NCBI GenBank assembly: GCA_002914845.1
Contig: JXTC01000396.1
Location: 236,274-300,273, forward strand
Reading direction: 5' to 3'
Origin: Trema orientale
Lineage: Eukaryota > Streptophyta > Magnoliopsida > Rosales > Cannabaceae
DNA length: 64,000 nt
Numbering within the stretch: the first letter of the stretch is position 1; each line of letters begins with the position of its first letter. Positions 23,676 to 41,901 of the stretch are shown here, piece by piece. Below the pieces are notes generated by a model. It was not told the DNA's origin, did not search any database, and saw only the letters and a program-made list of their open reading frames with translations. The position numbers and the translations under genes were made by a program.

Positions 23676-26590
23676 TCAAACCAGCTCCATTAGGAGGGGG
23701 TCTCCAGCTGCCATGACTCTTATCAGTTCCAGAAAATCCACCTCATTGGAAACAGTCCAAGGGTATACAGCGGGTACTTGAGCAGAATAAGAGTTGGAAG
23801 AGTTAGTAGACAAAACGTCTGCCTTATAAATCATCTTAGAGAAGGCAGAGTCAAATTGTTGGGGCAAATCCATTGCCATGAAAAACATCGGAATTGCTAC
23901 CCTGTAGTGCATTTTGAAATTGCCCACAAGACCTACAAGATCTACGAAGTCCCCCACAAATTGCCGAGGAATGTAGAAAACCTCTGAACTACATATTGTG
24001 AGACTCTGCTCACTCGTGCTGCTGGCCTTGTAGCTGACCTGAAGATGAGCCGGCATAGTGCTTACTACTTTCTTAACCATGCCCGCTTGTTTTGAAAACC
24101 ACATTGAATCACTGTCTTTGATTGAGACTGTAATCCATGAGTGAGGCACCTAAAATGAGGTCGAAAAAATTAAGGATATGATCTTTCAGAAGCCAGAGTA
24201 AGGTGCTTAAGAGTTACATTACCTTATTAGTGATCCACAGCTTAGATTTATCTGCTTGTACTAAATTCCAGTAGTTTAGTATCGTATTGTCCTGGAGAAA
24301 CAAGAATCCTTCTGCACTTGTAAACCTGTCGAATATCTTTGGCAAATACCTATATACCATTTACGACGTGTTAGCAGCAAACAGAGAAGTACGTTTAAAG
24401 AAAGATGAGGTTCATCAGTTCGTGTGCAAAAAGCATAGCCAAGAATACTGCTGTGATTTAAGACAAGCAAGAATCATAGACAGCCAATTGGCAAGAAAAA
24501 GTATCAAAGACCAATCTTGCACATTCACTGTGCCCAGCATTCCTTTTGTCATGCGTGCTTATCAAGGTAATTTGAGAAGTTCTTCAAATGATTTATGTCA
24601 AAAAATGGAAAAGATCATACTCATTGTTCTATCCTATCAATTCCTTAGTTTGCCTACATTTAATAGCAATATTTTAATAATAAGCTGTGAAAGGTTACGG
24701 ACAACATTTGTCAATCATCCAAGACGTTGCACAAGGCAGCAGTACTGCAACATGCAATAGGAGACTTCAAAATCAACCAAAAGTTAGAACAAGTAACCAA
24801 TCCAACCTGACCTAGTCATCAGGAAAGCCATGAATTTGCGTCTAATACAGTATGCATAGCCGAGAAACTTACTTGTATACTTGGTCCAGTGAAGCTTGCT
24901 CCACAGCTAACTCTGTATTAGCCTTTTCAGACAGAATCACAACGGTTTTAAATATCCTGCCATAAAGCAGTCTCCACTCTAAGGCAGTTCCTTCTACAGA
25001 TCCACTTACAAACATGATCAGCACAATGTTACCAAAATTCTTCCTCCAGCGAACCAAGTTCCCTATCTCATAATTCACTGTCTCCGATTCCTTAACTCCA
25101 AGATGCACACAGGGTAGTTTTCGAGGAATGAACTCCTTCAACTCTCCATGGTTAATGGTTGTTCCCAGCCGAATCACATCCAACTCCAATGACTTCAACC
25201 TTGGTTGACTGTACCCAACAGCAAGCAAATCTTCAAGCCAAGCTGCGGTGAACTGCAAATCTTTCTCAGTCCAAAACCCTTCTTTTGCCATGGCAAAACT
25301 TAAATCCAAGATTTTCTCAAACAAATTTCGTTTATTAGATCTCCAAGAAGCCAAAAACTTAATCAATCGGCCTACATTTACATGAAGATCCTTCTCTTCC
25401 GAAAAAGGGTATGCTTCAATCTTATCCTCTCTATATATCGTGGGAGGATAAACCACAACAGAACCACCAATTTCCCACAAAAGCCTTTGTGCCCAATAAC
25501 CCCTTAAGACATCAGAAGCCATTGAACTAACAGAAACCGGAAGCATTAAAGCCCAAAACGCATTAGAATGAAACAATGTATTGAAAGAATTTACTGGTAC
25601 CATTATACCTTGTGGTAAAGCAACTTTACGGGCAAGCTCATCAAACCTTATGTCGAATGCTTCCGAACCCAACTTTCTAGTGAAATAAAAAACAGAATCC
25701 ACATCAGGTAAGCCATTAGATAAACCCTGCTGAATATATTGCATCCCACCAAATACTTGATTATAGTACTCTTCATGCCCAACTTCACCTACATTTTCTA
25801 AAGGCAATCCCCTAGGCCAAACAGAACGCTGCCCAAAATGAACATAAGGATTCACAACCGTTCTGTTCGGGTTTTTACGACTATACTGCAATATCCTCTC
25901 CTGCATTACATCCACATTTGACAATTTCAAATCAAAATGCTTACCAAGATCACCTCCAACGATCTCCGCCCTATCATCCGCGTCGAAAATCATTTTCGCG
26001 CCATGTTGGATAGCGAAAAGGTACCCAACAGTCTTCCTAACATAAGAATCATAAGGAAGGTGATCCAAAACTCGAAAACCCAGATTAGCTTGCTCCTCCA
26101 AAGACAAGAAAATCGCACCTTTGAGCTCCCAATCCGACGGAGTCCTCGAATTCCCAATTGCCAGAACTTGCCACTTCTTCACTTTAACCAGCTTTCGAAG
26201 CGAATCAGACGGGTGATCCGAAACCGACACCACAATCCACCGATCCGAGGTGAAAGAAGCGTAAACGGAGGACTTATCCGAGATGGGTCGGATCGAATTG
26301 AAGTTAACTTTGGGTAATTGAATGGGGATTGGCTTCTTGGTTTGTGACTTGAAGCAGAAGAAAGTTGGGCTTGAGTCATTGGAGTTATGGAGGAAGAAGA
26401 GGGCTGCAATGGCGAGGGTTAGGATCGAAATGGTGGTGATTTTGAAGAGATTGAAGGAGACCCATTTGGGCAAACCGAGAGTTTGGGGCTCAGGGAAGTG
26501 GTCGGAGAGGAGGGTGGTCTCTTGGGGTTGCTTGCGGTGAGGTTTTGAGGGTTTTTTTGAGGTTGGGAATGGGGGGTCTTGAACCATCAT
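23676..26590 (-). CDS. STL1: STELLO-type Golgi glycosyltransferase-like protein
   Basis: Three exons on the minus strand: 26590-24873 (572 codons plus 2 nt), 24349-24223 and 24149-23676, giving 772 aa, against about 771 aa for Arabidopsis STELLO1/2. Seen: a proline- and lysine-rich cytosolic N-terminus starting MMVQD, one membrane segment at about residues 48-67, then the conserved lumenal domain with DHLPYDSYVRKTVGYLFAIQ, the DADD motif, NPYVHFGQRSVWPRGLPLEN, VDSVFYFTRK and RGYWAQRLLWE, and the family C-terminus GDPLLMELV. By family knowledge STELLO proteins are type II Golgi proteins that interact with cellulose synthases and help assemble and secrete the cellulose synthase complex. The motif FLFLQDNTILNYW in exon 2 has Gln-Asp-Asn where I recall Glu-Asp-Asp in Arabidopsis. 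STL1 is used at family level: I cannot separate it from STL2. Confidence 0.93.
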
Positions 26591-27860
26591 CTCGGATCCA
26601 ACACAGCAAAACTAACTGTGTGTTTATGATAATGATATCTAAGCTGAGATTCTTTCTCCTTAGGGGGACTTTGAGACTTTGACTAAAGTGTTGATTGAGC
26701 TTTGATCAGAGTCTCTGTTGCATACAACTCCGAACTCAGACTGAGCTGTGCTCTCTCTTCCCACTCTGCTCTACATTCGTAACCCCATATTGTTTTTTTT
26801 TTTTTTTTTTTTTTTTTCCTTCTTTTTCTTTTTTTCTAATCATTTTTTCCTTTCTACTTCCTATTTTCATTCTTGTTTTTTCCTCTTCTTAGAAATAATG
26901 AGCTNTAAAAAAAAAAAAGAGCAATGATGTTTTAACTTCAACAACTAAGTAAACAAACAAATTAATCAATTATTGAAAAATATTCCATCTATACTGGAAA
27001 ATTCACTTTTAGAAGTATATTTGAGTTTGTAAATAATTTCCCTATCATAATTTAGTCCAAACTAAAACACAAAAGGTAAAACTACCCTCGTCAAAGCCAA
27101 GTAATAACTGGAACTTGGATAAATATATATAAACTATAAACTAAAACCAAGAAATCTTCCTTTCTTGTTTTTGGTTTTTTTTTTTCATTATTATCTTTAT
27201 TCAAATAAGGGTATTTTTGTCTTTATTTCTTTTGATTTTGACTAAGTTATAACCCAATGGTGAATTTGTTGGAATGCTGAAATTTGACAGGAGAATTTTG
27301 TCACTTTTAGAAATTGAAAATGGATTGTCCAATTTAACCAAAATTGATGGTAGGTTTTTGCAACTATCCCATTAATCAAAACAACTCTACCAAAAAAAAA
27401 AAAAAATTGAGAAAAGGAATATGTTCCAACTACCAAAGTGGTGGTCTAGTTACAATCGGTTTACTCCCAAGAAATTTGGTAACCACTAACTCTATAGTTT
27501 GAATTCTTTATCTAAAGATTAAGACTTTGATGTTATACAAGCTCTATTAGACCTTGGTGGGTTTGAAGGGATATGCTTCGTCTTTTGACGTACGTAACTA
27601 TAATTCCAATGAACATTTCTCAACATATAGAACTTAATCATGTGTAAGGGTTGTTACGGTTGGTCACCCTGTCTGCACTTTCAATTATGAAAATAAAAAC
27701 ACTTTATAACTTAACTCCAAGTGAAAAATAAATAAATAAAAGAAGCTCAATTCCAAATATACAAGTATAAGGAATTGAGGATTACCAAATCCGCAGCAGC
27801 CTTCTCGGTTCGGGCACAATACAAATTCCCTCATGAATCTATTGTTAAACTTTATAATGT
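26591..27860. other. Intergenic region upstream of the STELLO gene
   Basis: Includes the STELLO promoter, a long T run (about 26790-26818) and a single N at 26905 inside a low-complexity stretch. The part at 27420-27600 has 'ggtggtctagt' and a B-box-like 'agtttgaattc' and may be a decayed tRNA-type SINE, but no target duplication was found. No protein-coding exon is visible. Confidence 0.45.
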
Positions 27861-28082
27861 TGATGTCAAAGGATAATGCTACGTGTACTAAAAATTTTAC
27901 CAAATTTTTAATACCAACACATGTGGTATGTAAATTGACAATATTCAATTGGTAAATATGATTAACTTATTTGTGGTAAGTTTTAATACACCAATTATAT
28001 AGTGCCAACTCAAATGCCATATGTGTTGGTATTAAAAATTTAGTAAAATTTTTGGTACACATAGCATCATCCTTTGACATCA
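27861..28082. mobile_element. MITE with long terminal inverted repeats
   Basis: The left arm starts tgatgtcaaaggataatgct and the reverse complement of the right arm starts tgatgtcaaaggatgatgct. The match continues with few mismatches for about 75 bp on each side, through 'accaacacat'. It is 222 bp, non-coding and AT-rich. The superfamily was not determined because no clear target duplication is visible. Confidence 0.75.
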
Positions 28083-28876
28083 CTCTTCCTCTCGAACATC
28101 ACTCTTCCTCTCATTTTATTTTTATTAAGAACTGGTCTATATGATAGTGACTAAAACTGAAGTACTTTTTTTTTCAAGTGAATTTGAGAATTCGACTTAT
28201 ATGTTTCATCTAACTGTAACTGTAATTAACGTCAAAATATTATCTTTAACAAGTTCAATTGAAAATTGCTGAAAATAACCGAAAACGTTTTCACCTTCTT
28301 GGCCCACAACATGATTTTGGGTGTATCATGCTACAGGCCCATGGCTGGTATTGGAAAATTTAGAAATAAAAGTAGTGGGAGTGGGACCATGAAAAGTGAG
28401 AACAAATCTAATCCATTAAGTTCATCTGCTCATTATATGGATTGAGCTATTTAATTTTTTTAAATTATTCAATTTAATACAATATATAATAATTTACTCG
28501 ATACAATAATCTCGATATACAAATAACCTATTACAATAAATGAATAAAGACAAAATTGTTGTATTCCATTAATGATTAAGGAGGAAATACAAAATCAACA
28601 TAAGTGTAACGGGAGTTTTATAATAGATGTCACTTCGCTCTTCAAAGTCATCATTTACTATCAGAGTTGGTCATTCCGACTAATATTATGACTGATCCTT
28701 TGCAAAAATCGATCTGCATAAAATTTTCTACATCTAGAGCACGAAAGTCTCAAATCTAAAAGAAAATCATAGAAAATTATATGAAAATAAAGAAAACAAA
28801 TACAACCCACCACACAAATCTAGAATCAGATGGGATAAAAACTCATATATCTAAATTTAGGATAACTCATGTCTTC
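28083..28876. other. Intergenic region, nothing recognised
   Basis: AT-rich sequence beginning with a short tandem 'catcactcttcctctc' repeat. No exon, RNA gene or bounded element is seen. Confidence 0.4.
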
Positions 28877-29301
28877 TAGAGGTGGCAAAAGAAGCTGGGC
28901 TAGATGGATCAGCCCGTGGGCCACACTCCGGCCTAGCCTATAAATACTTGGGCTCAGGCTTAGCCCAACTTAGGGGGAGGGTCGGGCTAGGCCTATGTTT
29001 CTTGGCTCACCGGCCTGGCTCAGCCCACTTTATTTATTTATTTTTTCTATTTATATATATATATATTGGATTTTTAAATGTATTCCTAATAAATTTTCTA
29101 AGGTTTTTAAAATTTTTTTTAATCAACTTAATTTACTTAGTTTTAATTTTTATCCATTTATTTAACATTTATTTTCTTAATATTTATTAATTAATTTGTT
29201 CTTTAAAAAGAAAAAAATTGTTTTGGACCGACTAGATAAATCTCCCTTGACCCGTTTTGGGCAGGCTGGCTCGGCCCAACCCGCTCATTTTGCCATCTCT
29301 A
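28877..29301. mobile_element. Non-autonomous hAT-like element
   Basis: Ends are TAGAGGTGGCAAAA and, reverse-complemented, TAGAGATGGCAAAA. They are flanked by 8-bp direct repeats ATGTCTTC (28869-28876) and ATGTCTTT (29302-29309), which differ at the last base. The length is 425 bp. Subterminal regions are rich in GGGC/GCCC motifs, as usual for this common plant hAT family, and the centre is AT-rich and non-coding. Confidence 0.8.
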
Positions 29302-29462
29302 ATGTCTTTACACAATAGAAGGATAAAAAAAAAATTACCAACAAAAGAAAAAATAAATATTGATAAATGGGAATTTAGTCAATTTACCAAGATTACATTG
29401 AGCTATTTAATAATAGACCACATTTTCACTAAAAGAAGAGCACATGACAAGATTGGACAGTA

Positions 29463-29617
29463 ACATAGATTGGACCCTTTGCTTGTATGGACTTTGCTCC
29501 TTTCCTTTTGAAAAAGAGGTGGTAAAATTCCGGGTCGGGCACGTAGATTGGACCCTTTGCTTGTATGGACTTTGCTCTTTTCCCTTTGAAATAGAGGTGG
29601 TAAAATGAGCGGGCCGG
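29463..29617. repeat. Tandem duplication of host flank plus hAT-like 5' end (period 78 bp)
   Basis: Copy 1 (29463-29540) and copy 2 (29541-29617) both read 'agattggaccctttgcttg...' followed by 'agaggtggtaaaat'. The second half of each unit is the first part of a hAT-like terminus, so flank and transposon end were duplicated together. Confidence 0.8.
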
Positions 29618-30138
29618 CTTGGCCCGGAATTTTAAAAATAGAGTCCGGCCCGTAGGCCCGCCGGAGCTCTTAGGCGGGCCGGCCTATTCTTGACCCAAAT
29701 TAAAAAAAATTTAAAAAAATAAGATTATTATTTGTACAATTAGTTAAAATATTAGAAATTTAAAAATAAATTTATAAAAAAATAAATAATATGTTATGTT
29801 TTTTCCTATTGATAAAAATTTATAAATAATTAAAAGTATATAAGTTGAATAGTTGATAAAAAAACAGTCTAAAACAAAAATCTTAAGAAAATTATTTAGA
29901 ATTAGATTGAAATTTAAAAGTGTGAAGAAAAAAAAAAGAAAAAAAGGGGAATTAAAAAGAATGGAAAAAGGTTTAAAAATAAAATTAATTAAAAAACTAA
30001 AAAAAAAAAAAAAAAAAAATTTTTGGCAGGCCAAGCCAACCCCGGCCAAGCCGGCCAAAATGGGGGGCCCGCCCCCCCCCAACCCCGTCCAAACCCGGCC
30101 CGGGCAACCCCGTTGGCCCCGCCCCGTTTGACAACCCC
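29592..30138. mobile_element. Second hAT-like non-autonomous element, degraded
   Basis: The left end 'tagaggtggtaaaatgagcgggcc' resembles the element at 28877. The right end, reverse-complemented, starts ggggttgtcaaacggggcgg. The subterminal parts are strongly G/C-rich and the middle is A/T-rich. No exact 8-bp target duplication was found, so the right border is approximate. It encodes nothing; the long open frame across it is low-complexity. Confidence 0.55.
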
Positions 30139-31033
30139 AACTTGAAAAAAAAAAAACAAATTTAAAAAAAAAAATTAAAAAAATAAAAAACACATGACAA
30201 GACATCCCAAAACTTATCATTTGGAATAGCATTGATTTAAAGGTGCCTATAAGCCAAAGTGCTCAATTCATAAATGGCTGTAAAGTTCCGAATCAAGCCG
30301 CTAATTTAGTATATATCGGATGAATATCAATCATTTTCAGGTATGCATTTGCTGGGGTGGGGCCAATAATTACCATCATCCTACGAGCATCAAACATTCA
30401 ATTTGGAGTATATTACCAACTATAAACTTCGACAAATTTAGTATTCTTCTTTATGAACTAACTTCGGAAATTTAGTTATCTTCTTTTGGATGACAATGAT
30501 GGCAACCTTAAAACTAAAAACGACCTTTTTTTTTTTTTTTCTAAAAGCTGAAAATAGGAAGGAAGCTCTCCTTCATAGTGCAATGCAAGGGAAAAAATGA
30601 AGTAAAAAGTTTAACACCAAGAGAAACGAGAAGATCATTTTACTAATGATCATTTCAAGTAGAACAAATTAGAATCTGACTATCCCCCTTTGCTCCTTTA
30701 ATTTCAATTGTTACAATAAAATTAATCTTCATACTAATTCCCAAAATAATTCCTTTCCAACCCTCCAAGTTGCAGCCCCAATTGATAATATATATACCCC
30801 AACAACAATCATATATACCATGTGGAGATAATCTGTGCATCTTTTGGCACGTTTTTCTCCCCTGTTTCGTTGCACCTCTTGTCTTGTCTTGTCTTGTCTT
30901 GACTTCAATTTAATTCATGGATGGCACCAAGGGCTTGAACAGAATTGAGATCCAAGCCTTTCGTGACATATCTCTTAGTGACCATATATTTTTCAACTTC
31001 ATCAAAGTGAGGATTGACTATAGGTCCATCTAG
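30139..31033. other. Intergenic region downstream of PAO, nothing recognised
   Basis: AT-rich; holds a (CTTGT)n-type short repeat near 30878-30900 and presumably the 3' untranslated region of the polyamine oxidase gene. No exon seen. Confidence 0.4.
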
Positions 31034-36990
<5,957 letters not shown>

Positions 36991-37051
36991 GAATCACAGA
37001 GGAGAGAGAGAGAGAGAGAGGTTTGTGAATAGGCAGAAATAGCGGGAGTCT

Positions 37052-37060
37052 GTTTATATA
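37052..37060 (-). promoter_or_regulatory. TATA-box candidate for PAO
   Basis: TATATAAAC on the minus strand lies about 62 bp upstream of the PAO ATG; a GA-rich leader lies between. A second TATATAAAGG-like site is at about 37206-37216. Which one is used cannot be decided by eye; the second gives a more usual leader length. Confidence 0.4.
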
Positions 37061-37443
37061 GGTTTTTTCCCTTTTTTTTTTTTTGTTTTTTGAAGGGTTC
37101 AGGTAGAAAGAAGTGAGTGAGAAAGAGAGAGATTTGGTTTGGAGTTGTGTTGTGTTAAGTTTCTTTGTCCTTTCCTCTCTCGCTTTCCGCATCCACCACT
37201 ACTTGGCCTTTATATAATAGTCTTTGACGGGTCTTGACCCTTGTGGACGGAGAAGGGTGTTTTCGTCTTTTCACGAGGGTAGATCTGAGAACTAGGAAGA
37301 GTTTGTTGAGCTTACGCTTTTGACCCTATTGTTTACCCCCATAGGCTGTTTGGCATAGGGATTTGTTGGGCATGGGATTGAGAATATGAAAGATTCTTAT
37401 GTTTTGTTATGAGTTTTGCATTTTTGACCCATGCCAGTGAAAT

Positions 37444-37943
37444 AGGATTGACAATTCGTATTAGTGAGTCGTGTTCGTATCGTATTAGTAAGTCGTATTC
37501 GTATCGTATCAATGTCTATATATAACAACATATACCTCAAACTGGATTAGACTCGTTTAATAATCGTATCAAAAAGTCTAACTCAAATCCGATCCATTTA
37601 TAAATGAATTGACCTGATACGATCCGTATAACTCATTTATTCAAATAGGTCATATTCGGTCAAGTTAACTCAACACGACTCGTTAACCTTTTTAAACTAA
37701 ATTATCTAAAATATACTTTTTTTAACACATTTAACATAAAATTCACACATGTTATATGAACTTAAAACACAAAAATTTAATAAAAATATATAAAAACCAC
37801 ATAAAAGCTCAATATATACGCATAATAAATGGGTTCGCAAATCCAATTTTGATTCGAACATGTTTAAGGTAAACTCAAACTTGCTAATTTCTTGCGAGTT
37901 TCGAGTCATATTATCATGTCATGTCACAAGTTGTCAGCTCTGA
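37444..37943. mobile_element. Probable hAT-like non-autonomous element upstream of PAO
   Basis: The ends are AGGATTGACAATTCGT and, reverse-complemented, TCAGAGCTGACAACTTGT. The flanks are AGTGAAAT (37436-37443) and AGTGTAAT (37944-37951), 7 of 8 matching. Inside are several 'gtgtcgtattcgtatcgt'-like motifs, typical of a familiar plant hAT/MITE type. It is 500 bp and non-coding. Confidence 0.5.
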
Positions 37944-39399
37944 AGTGTAATAGTTGAGTTATCAACATTTTGGAGTATTTCAAAACCCATCCAAATAGGT
38001 TATTTTCGCATAACTTCTATCTGAATCCCTGGGCCTCACAATAAAATCACAATCCTTTTAACTCTATCTTTTCTTCCAGATTTTCATCTCATGTACAACT
38101 AAATATAGTTTTGTGACATTCCCAAGAAACTTGAAAAAAGATTCGAATGTGCAATCAAACACAATTATTTAAGTTTCCAGATAATCGCATTACCCTTTTT
38201 AGCTTCTCCATTAATTTAAAAACTTGGAACTCCTAATATCAAATAGCCTATGTCTAGTGAAAGAGAAAGAGAGTAGGAACAATATAAGGCCTACGAAGGA
38301 TGATGAATGAAAAAAATAGATGGGGGAGTGATAAGAGTCTGTTTGGTACAAGAGGGAAAATGGGGGGAAGAAGAGGGCTGTAAATAGATTATTGGATAGA
38401 TTTAATGTAGGATAGATGTTTGGCAAAAAAGGATCAGAGAATGGATTTTAAATCATTAATTCAAGCATTTTCAATCCCAGGGATTTTAGAAGGGAAAAAC
38501 ATACCAAAGTAGTAAAATGGTTATTATATAACTAAAATATTATTCTCACTACTACATTCGGAGTAATTAACTGTAATTTTTAACTGCTGTTATAAGACAT
38601 CATTTGGTATAGGATTCTTGAGAGTGTGTGAGTGTATGGGAAGGAAGGAATTCGAACCCTAGTTAGGTCAATTTATGTATAAATTCATGATAAAATTTTC
38701 AAAAATAATTATAAAAAGGAATGATCATGGTCTTATCTCCTTCTTCTTATACCAAACACAATAAAAAAAGAGTGTTTTCATTCCTGTCTCAACTTCTTTC
38801 CTTAGGTAATGTAGCTTCTGCTTATTTCTTTCTTCCTTCTCTCTTACCAAACATAAATTGTTTGGAGAGAAATATGAAGAGTATTTATCTATAGAACTAT
38901 ATATTATCTATATTATCATTTTTTAATAATTTTTTAAAAGTATACATTTATCATTTTATATGAAAAGATAAAAGAGAAATTAAATCTTCCATTAATATAA
39001 GGATTTTAAATGATCCGTCCTAAAAGAAAGGACTCATCAATTCATCCCCTATTCCTCTCTTTCCAATCAAATATAAGAATAGGAGAATCCATCTACTTCT
39101 GATCCCTTCCCCTCTCCATCCATCTCTCCATCCTACCATTACATAACTAGCATATGAGTAAAAAAGGTTAATAAAAGCTCCCAAGTTTCTATCAATGCCT
39201 GTAATGATTAATAAATATATAAATATATATAGTAGTCAATTAATTAGATTTCATGCATCACTATAAAGTGTGAATTTTTTTTTTTCTTTTTTTTGTATTT
39301 CTCAATGGTAGCTAGATAATTAATATGCTTTTGTTCATATATTTTGAAAGTGATAAAGTTCATATTTCTTGAGAAGTAAGTGGTAATTAAAAAAATATT
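37944..39399. other. Intergenic region, possible diffuse MITE remnants
   Basis: AT-rich. 'gtctgtttggtacaagaggg' near 38337 and similar 'accaaaca' motifs near 38755 and 38850 suggest one or more old inverted-repeat elements, but I could not pair the ends. No exon seen. Confidence 0.35.
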
Positions 39400-40973
39400 T
39401 AGTCGTTAGGAATAAAAGCCCAATACCAAATTAACATTTATAATTACCTCCTATTAACTAACCTAATAAGTCTAGTAAAACTTAGAATTAACTAGTATAT
39501 CGGCAAGAAGGGTCGAACCACAGAGATTAGATTTCAGATTAGTTGTTAAGTACTAAAATTATCATAACCTAATTTTATCTAGACATTAAAACTAAATGAA
39601 TTTAAAATAAAATGAATAAAAATAAAGATAAAAAGAATAAAGCGTAAATAAAATATAGGAATTACTATGCACTAATGTACTAAAGATATAATTTCTTCTA
39701 ATTATTCTTAAATTCGTCAAATTAAGTAATTATTAGACTAATTCCACTGAATTCACTAATCAAGGGACCTAATCTAATCTTATTCCCTCTCTCAAGTGCC
39801 GAATGGGAAAATATACCCAAGTTGATATCTCTATCTAACCCAGTTCTCTAAGCACTAATGAAGTTTTAGCCCTTAAGAACTTCCTAATTTGATTATCTAG
39901 GTGCTGATCTCTTCCCGATCTCACAATAATCTAAACTATATTTCTCAATTCCGATTTATAAAATCAAACTCTCTCAAGTATCAAAATTACAACCTAAGTT
40001 CAACTAATTCATTGGCTACATAAACTAGAGGCAATAAGTAAGGAGAAACATAAATGAAATGACAGTAGAAAATAAGCAAATAATAAACAAAATATGCAAA
40101 ACAAAGTATAAAAAAGGTACATCAAATCCTAAGATGGAGAATCAATCCAAGCATAGTAGAATCCATAGCTAATCTCATATAGAATTTCATAATTCTTAAT
40201 AAATTATACAATATACCCAATATAAAATTTAAATGAGATTAAGGTGAGAAAGAGGAAGAGAAAGAGAAAACTCTTTTGTGGAGATAAAACTTCAAGCCTT
40301 CAATTCTTCAAGTATCTCTCTCAAGCATCCTCTCCAAATTTCAGCTCCAAGGCTCTCTCTCTCTCTAGGATTTTTCAGCTCTCAAAGGTTTGCCTCCTCT
40401 CCAACTCTCTATCCCTTAAAACAGAGGCTAAAGTATGTATTTAAAGGATACTAAGATGACCTAAGAAATGAGAAAATTTGACCATCCATTGATGTTAGAT
40501 CAATGACCAAAAATAGCCTTTGAAGTCTGCTAAAAATGAGTGGATATGTTGCCGCAAAATGGAGAAAATTGGCTTTTGTGTGTGTTGAAATCGCACTGGC
40601 ACCGCAGTGTCCATTTCTGGCACCACAGCACTAGTGTTTCTTGGTTCTGAGGCACCGCGGTGCCACTTTTTGGGTACTGCAGCGCCAGTACCCTGGAGCT
40701 GAGGTACAACAGTGCCTAAAAATGGGCACCGCGGCGCCTAGCTGCTGGTCCAGTTGAGCTTTTTAGCTCTCTTCGATGCTTCGGGCCTTGTTTCGGCTAT
40801 TAACGACTTCATAAACTTCTCCTTTTTTGTACCAAATATACATTAAACCTCAATTTTTTATTTTCTACAATAAAAACACAAAAAAAAACATTAAAACAAC
40901 ACAAATGCTTGAGAACTCACAATTATTTAAACTTGCAGAATACTTGATTTGTAAGTAAAATACACACTCATCA
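39400..40973 (-). mobile_element. LTR-like block, probably Gypsy-type solo LTR or remnant
   Basis: On the minus strand it begins TGATGAGTGTGTATTTTAC (40973 downward), a start I associate with long plant Gypsy LTRs, and runs for about 1.5 kb without coding capacity. Inside are a TATA-like 'tttaaatac' near 40440 and a pyrimidine-rich stretch. I could not find a matching 5-bp target duplication, so the left border is approximate and the assignment tentative. It includes the palindromic repeat cluster at 40598-40738. Confidence 0.4.
40598..40738. repeat. Six interspersed 14-bp GC-rich palindromic repeats
   Basis: Copies of GGCACCGCGGTGCC or close variants lie at 40598, 40619, 40651, 40673, 40703 and 40725. 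The third is a perfect palindrome. The spacers are 7-18 bp. This is the most GC-rich spot in an otherwise AT-rich desert and lies in the U3-like part of the LTR-like block. Confidence 0.85.
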
Positions 40974-41901
40974 GTTTGTTATATTCATCAAGGTTTACTT
41001 TTAAATGGCGATTTATGATGGCTTAATGGTTAAAAAGACTCTTAATTGGTACTATTATTGATGCTGGTTATCAGGAAGTTTAATAAAATGATTAAGTTAC
41101 TAATATTTGACCTAAAACCTAGTATTATTGAAACTAAAACCAAGTTTAATTCTCTAATTCTTGTGAATACATGACTTAATTTACTTTTTTTAAAATTCTT
41201 ATTTGATGGCCTTGACTCCTCGACCCTTGATTTGTGTAAGGGGATGAATTCCTGAATCTAATGTGTTTGGTTCAAATAAGTCTTAATAAGTGAAGAAAAT
41301 TAATAATTAAGAATCCAAAATTGACGAACACCTTTTTTTCTTTTTTTTTTTTTTGAAAAAAAGGAGAAACTTGACGAACACTTGTATATAACGAAAATTT
41401 AAAAATTAAGAACTTTGAACCTGAACAAGTGGAGGGTACAGTTGTAAATTAACATAACACGAAGATACTTGACTGCATGAACACTGCACCAACTTTAGCC
41501 ACTTGAGCCATAGGTGTTGATAAATAACAAAAAAATAAAAATAAAAATCACCAGCGAAAAGGCCTAAAACGTAAAGGGTAGATTAGTCATTTCGAAAGGG
41601 TATTTTGGGGATTTAACCTTTTACTTGGAGAGAACGGGTTGAAAAGGCAAGTTGGATTTAACCTTTTAAAAGGGAGGTCTATGACTGTCTATGATCTATC
41701 CGTGTGGTCCATAATCCATATCACAACCCCAACGTGAAAGGCATTGATTATTGATTATTGAATAATCAATACGAGGCGGAAAGGAGTCATCCAAACCAAT
41801 AGCAATATTCAAAAACCCCTCATTTAAAATACTTTCATTTAAAACCAAAATTTATGAGCGCACGTGAGTATAAATGTATATATTTTTATCTTCGAACGGA
41901 G

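Noticed and set aside
26905..26905. A third false duplication at a single N
   Set aside because: No repeated flank longer than the local poly-A stretch could be found around it.
29744..30232. A 162-residue minus-strand protein
   Set aside because: It is phenylalanine-rich low-complexity translation of an AT-rich hAT-like element, with no domain or splice support.
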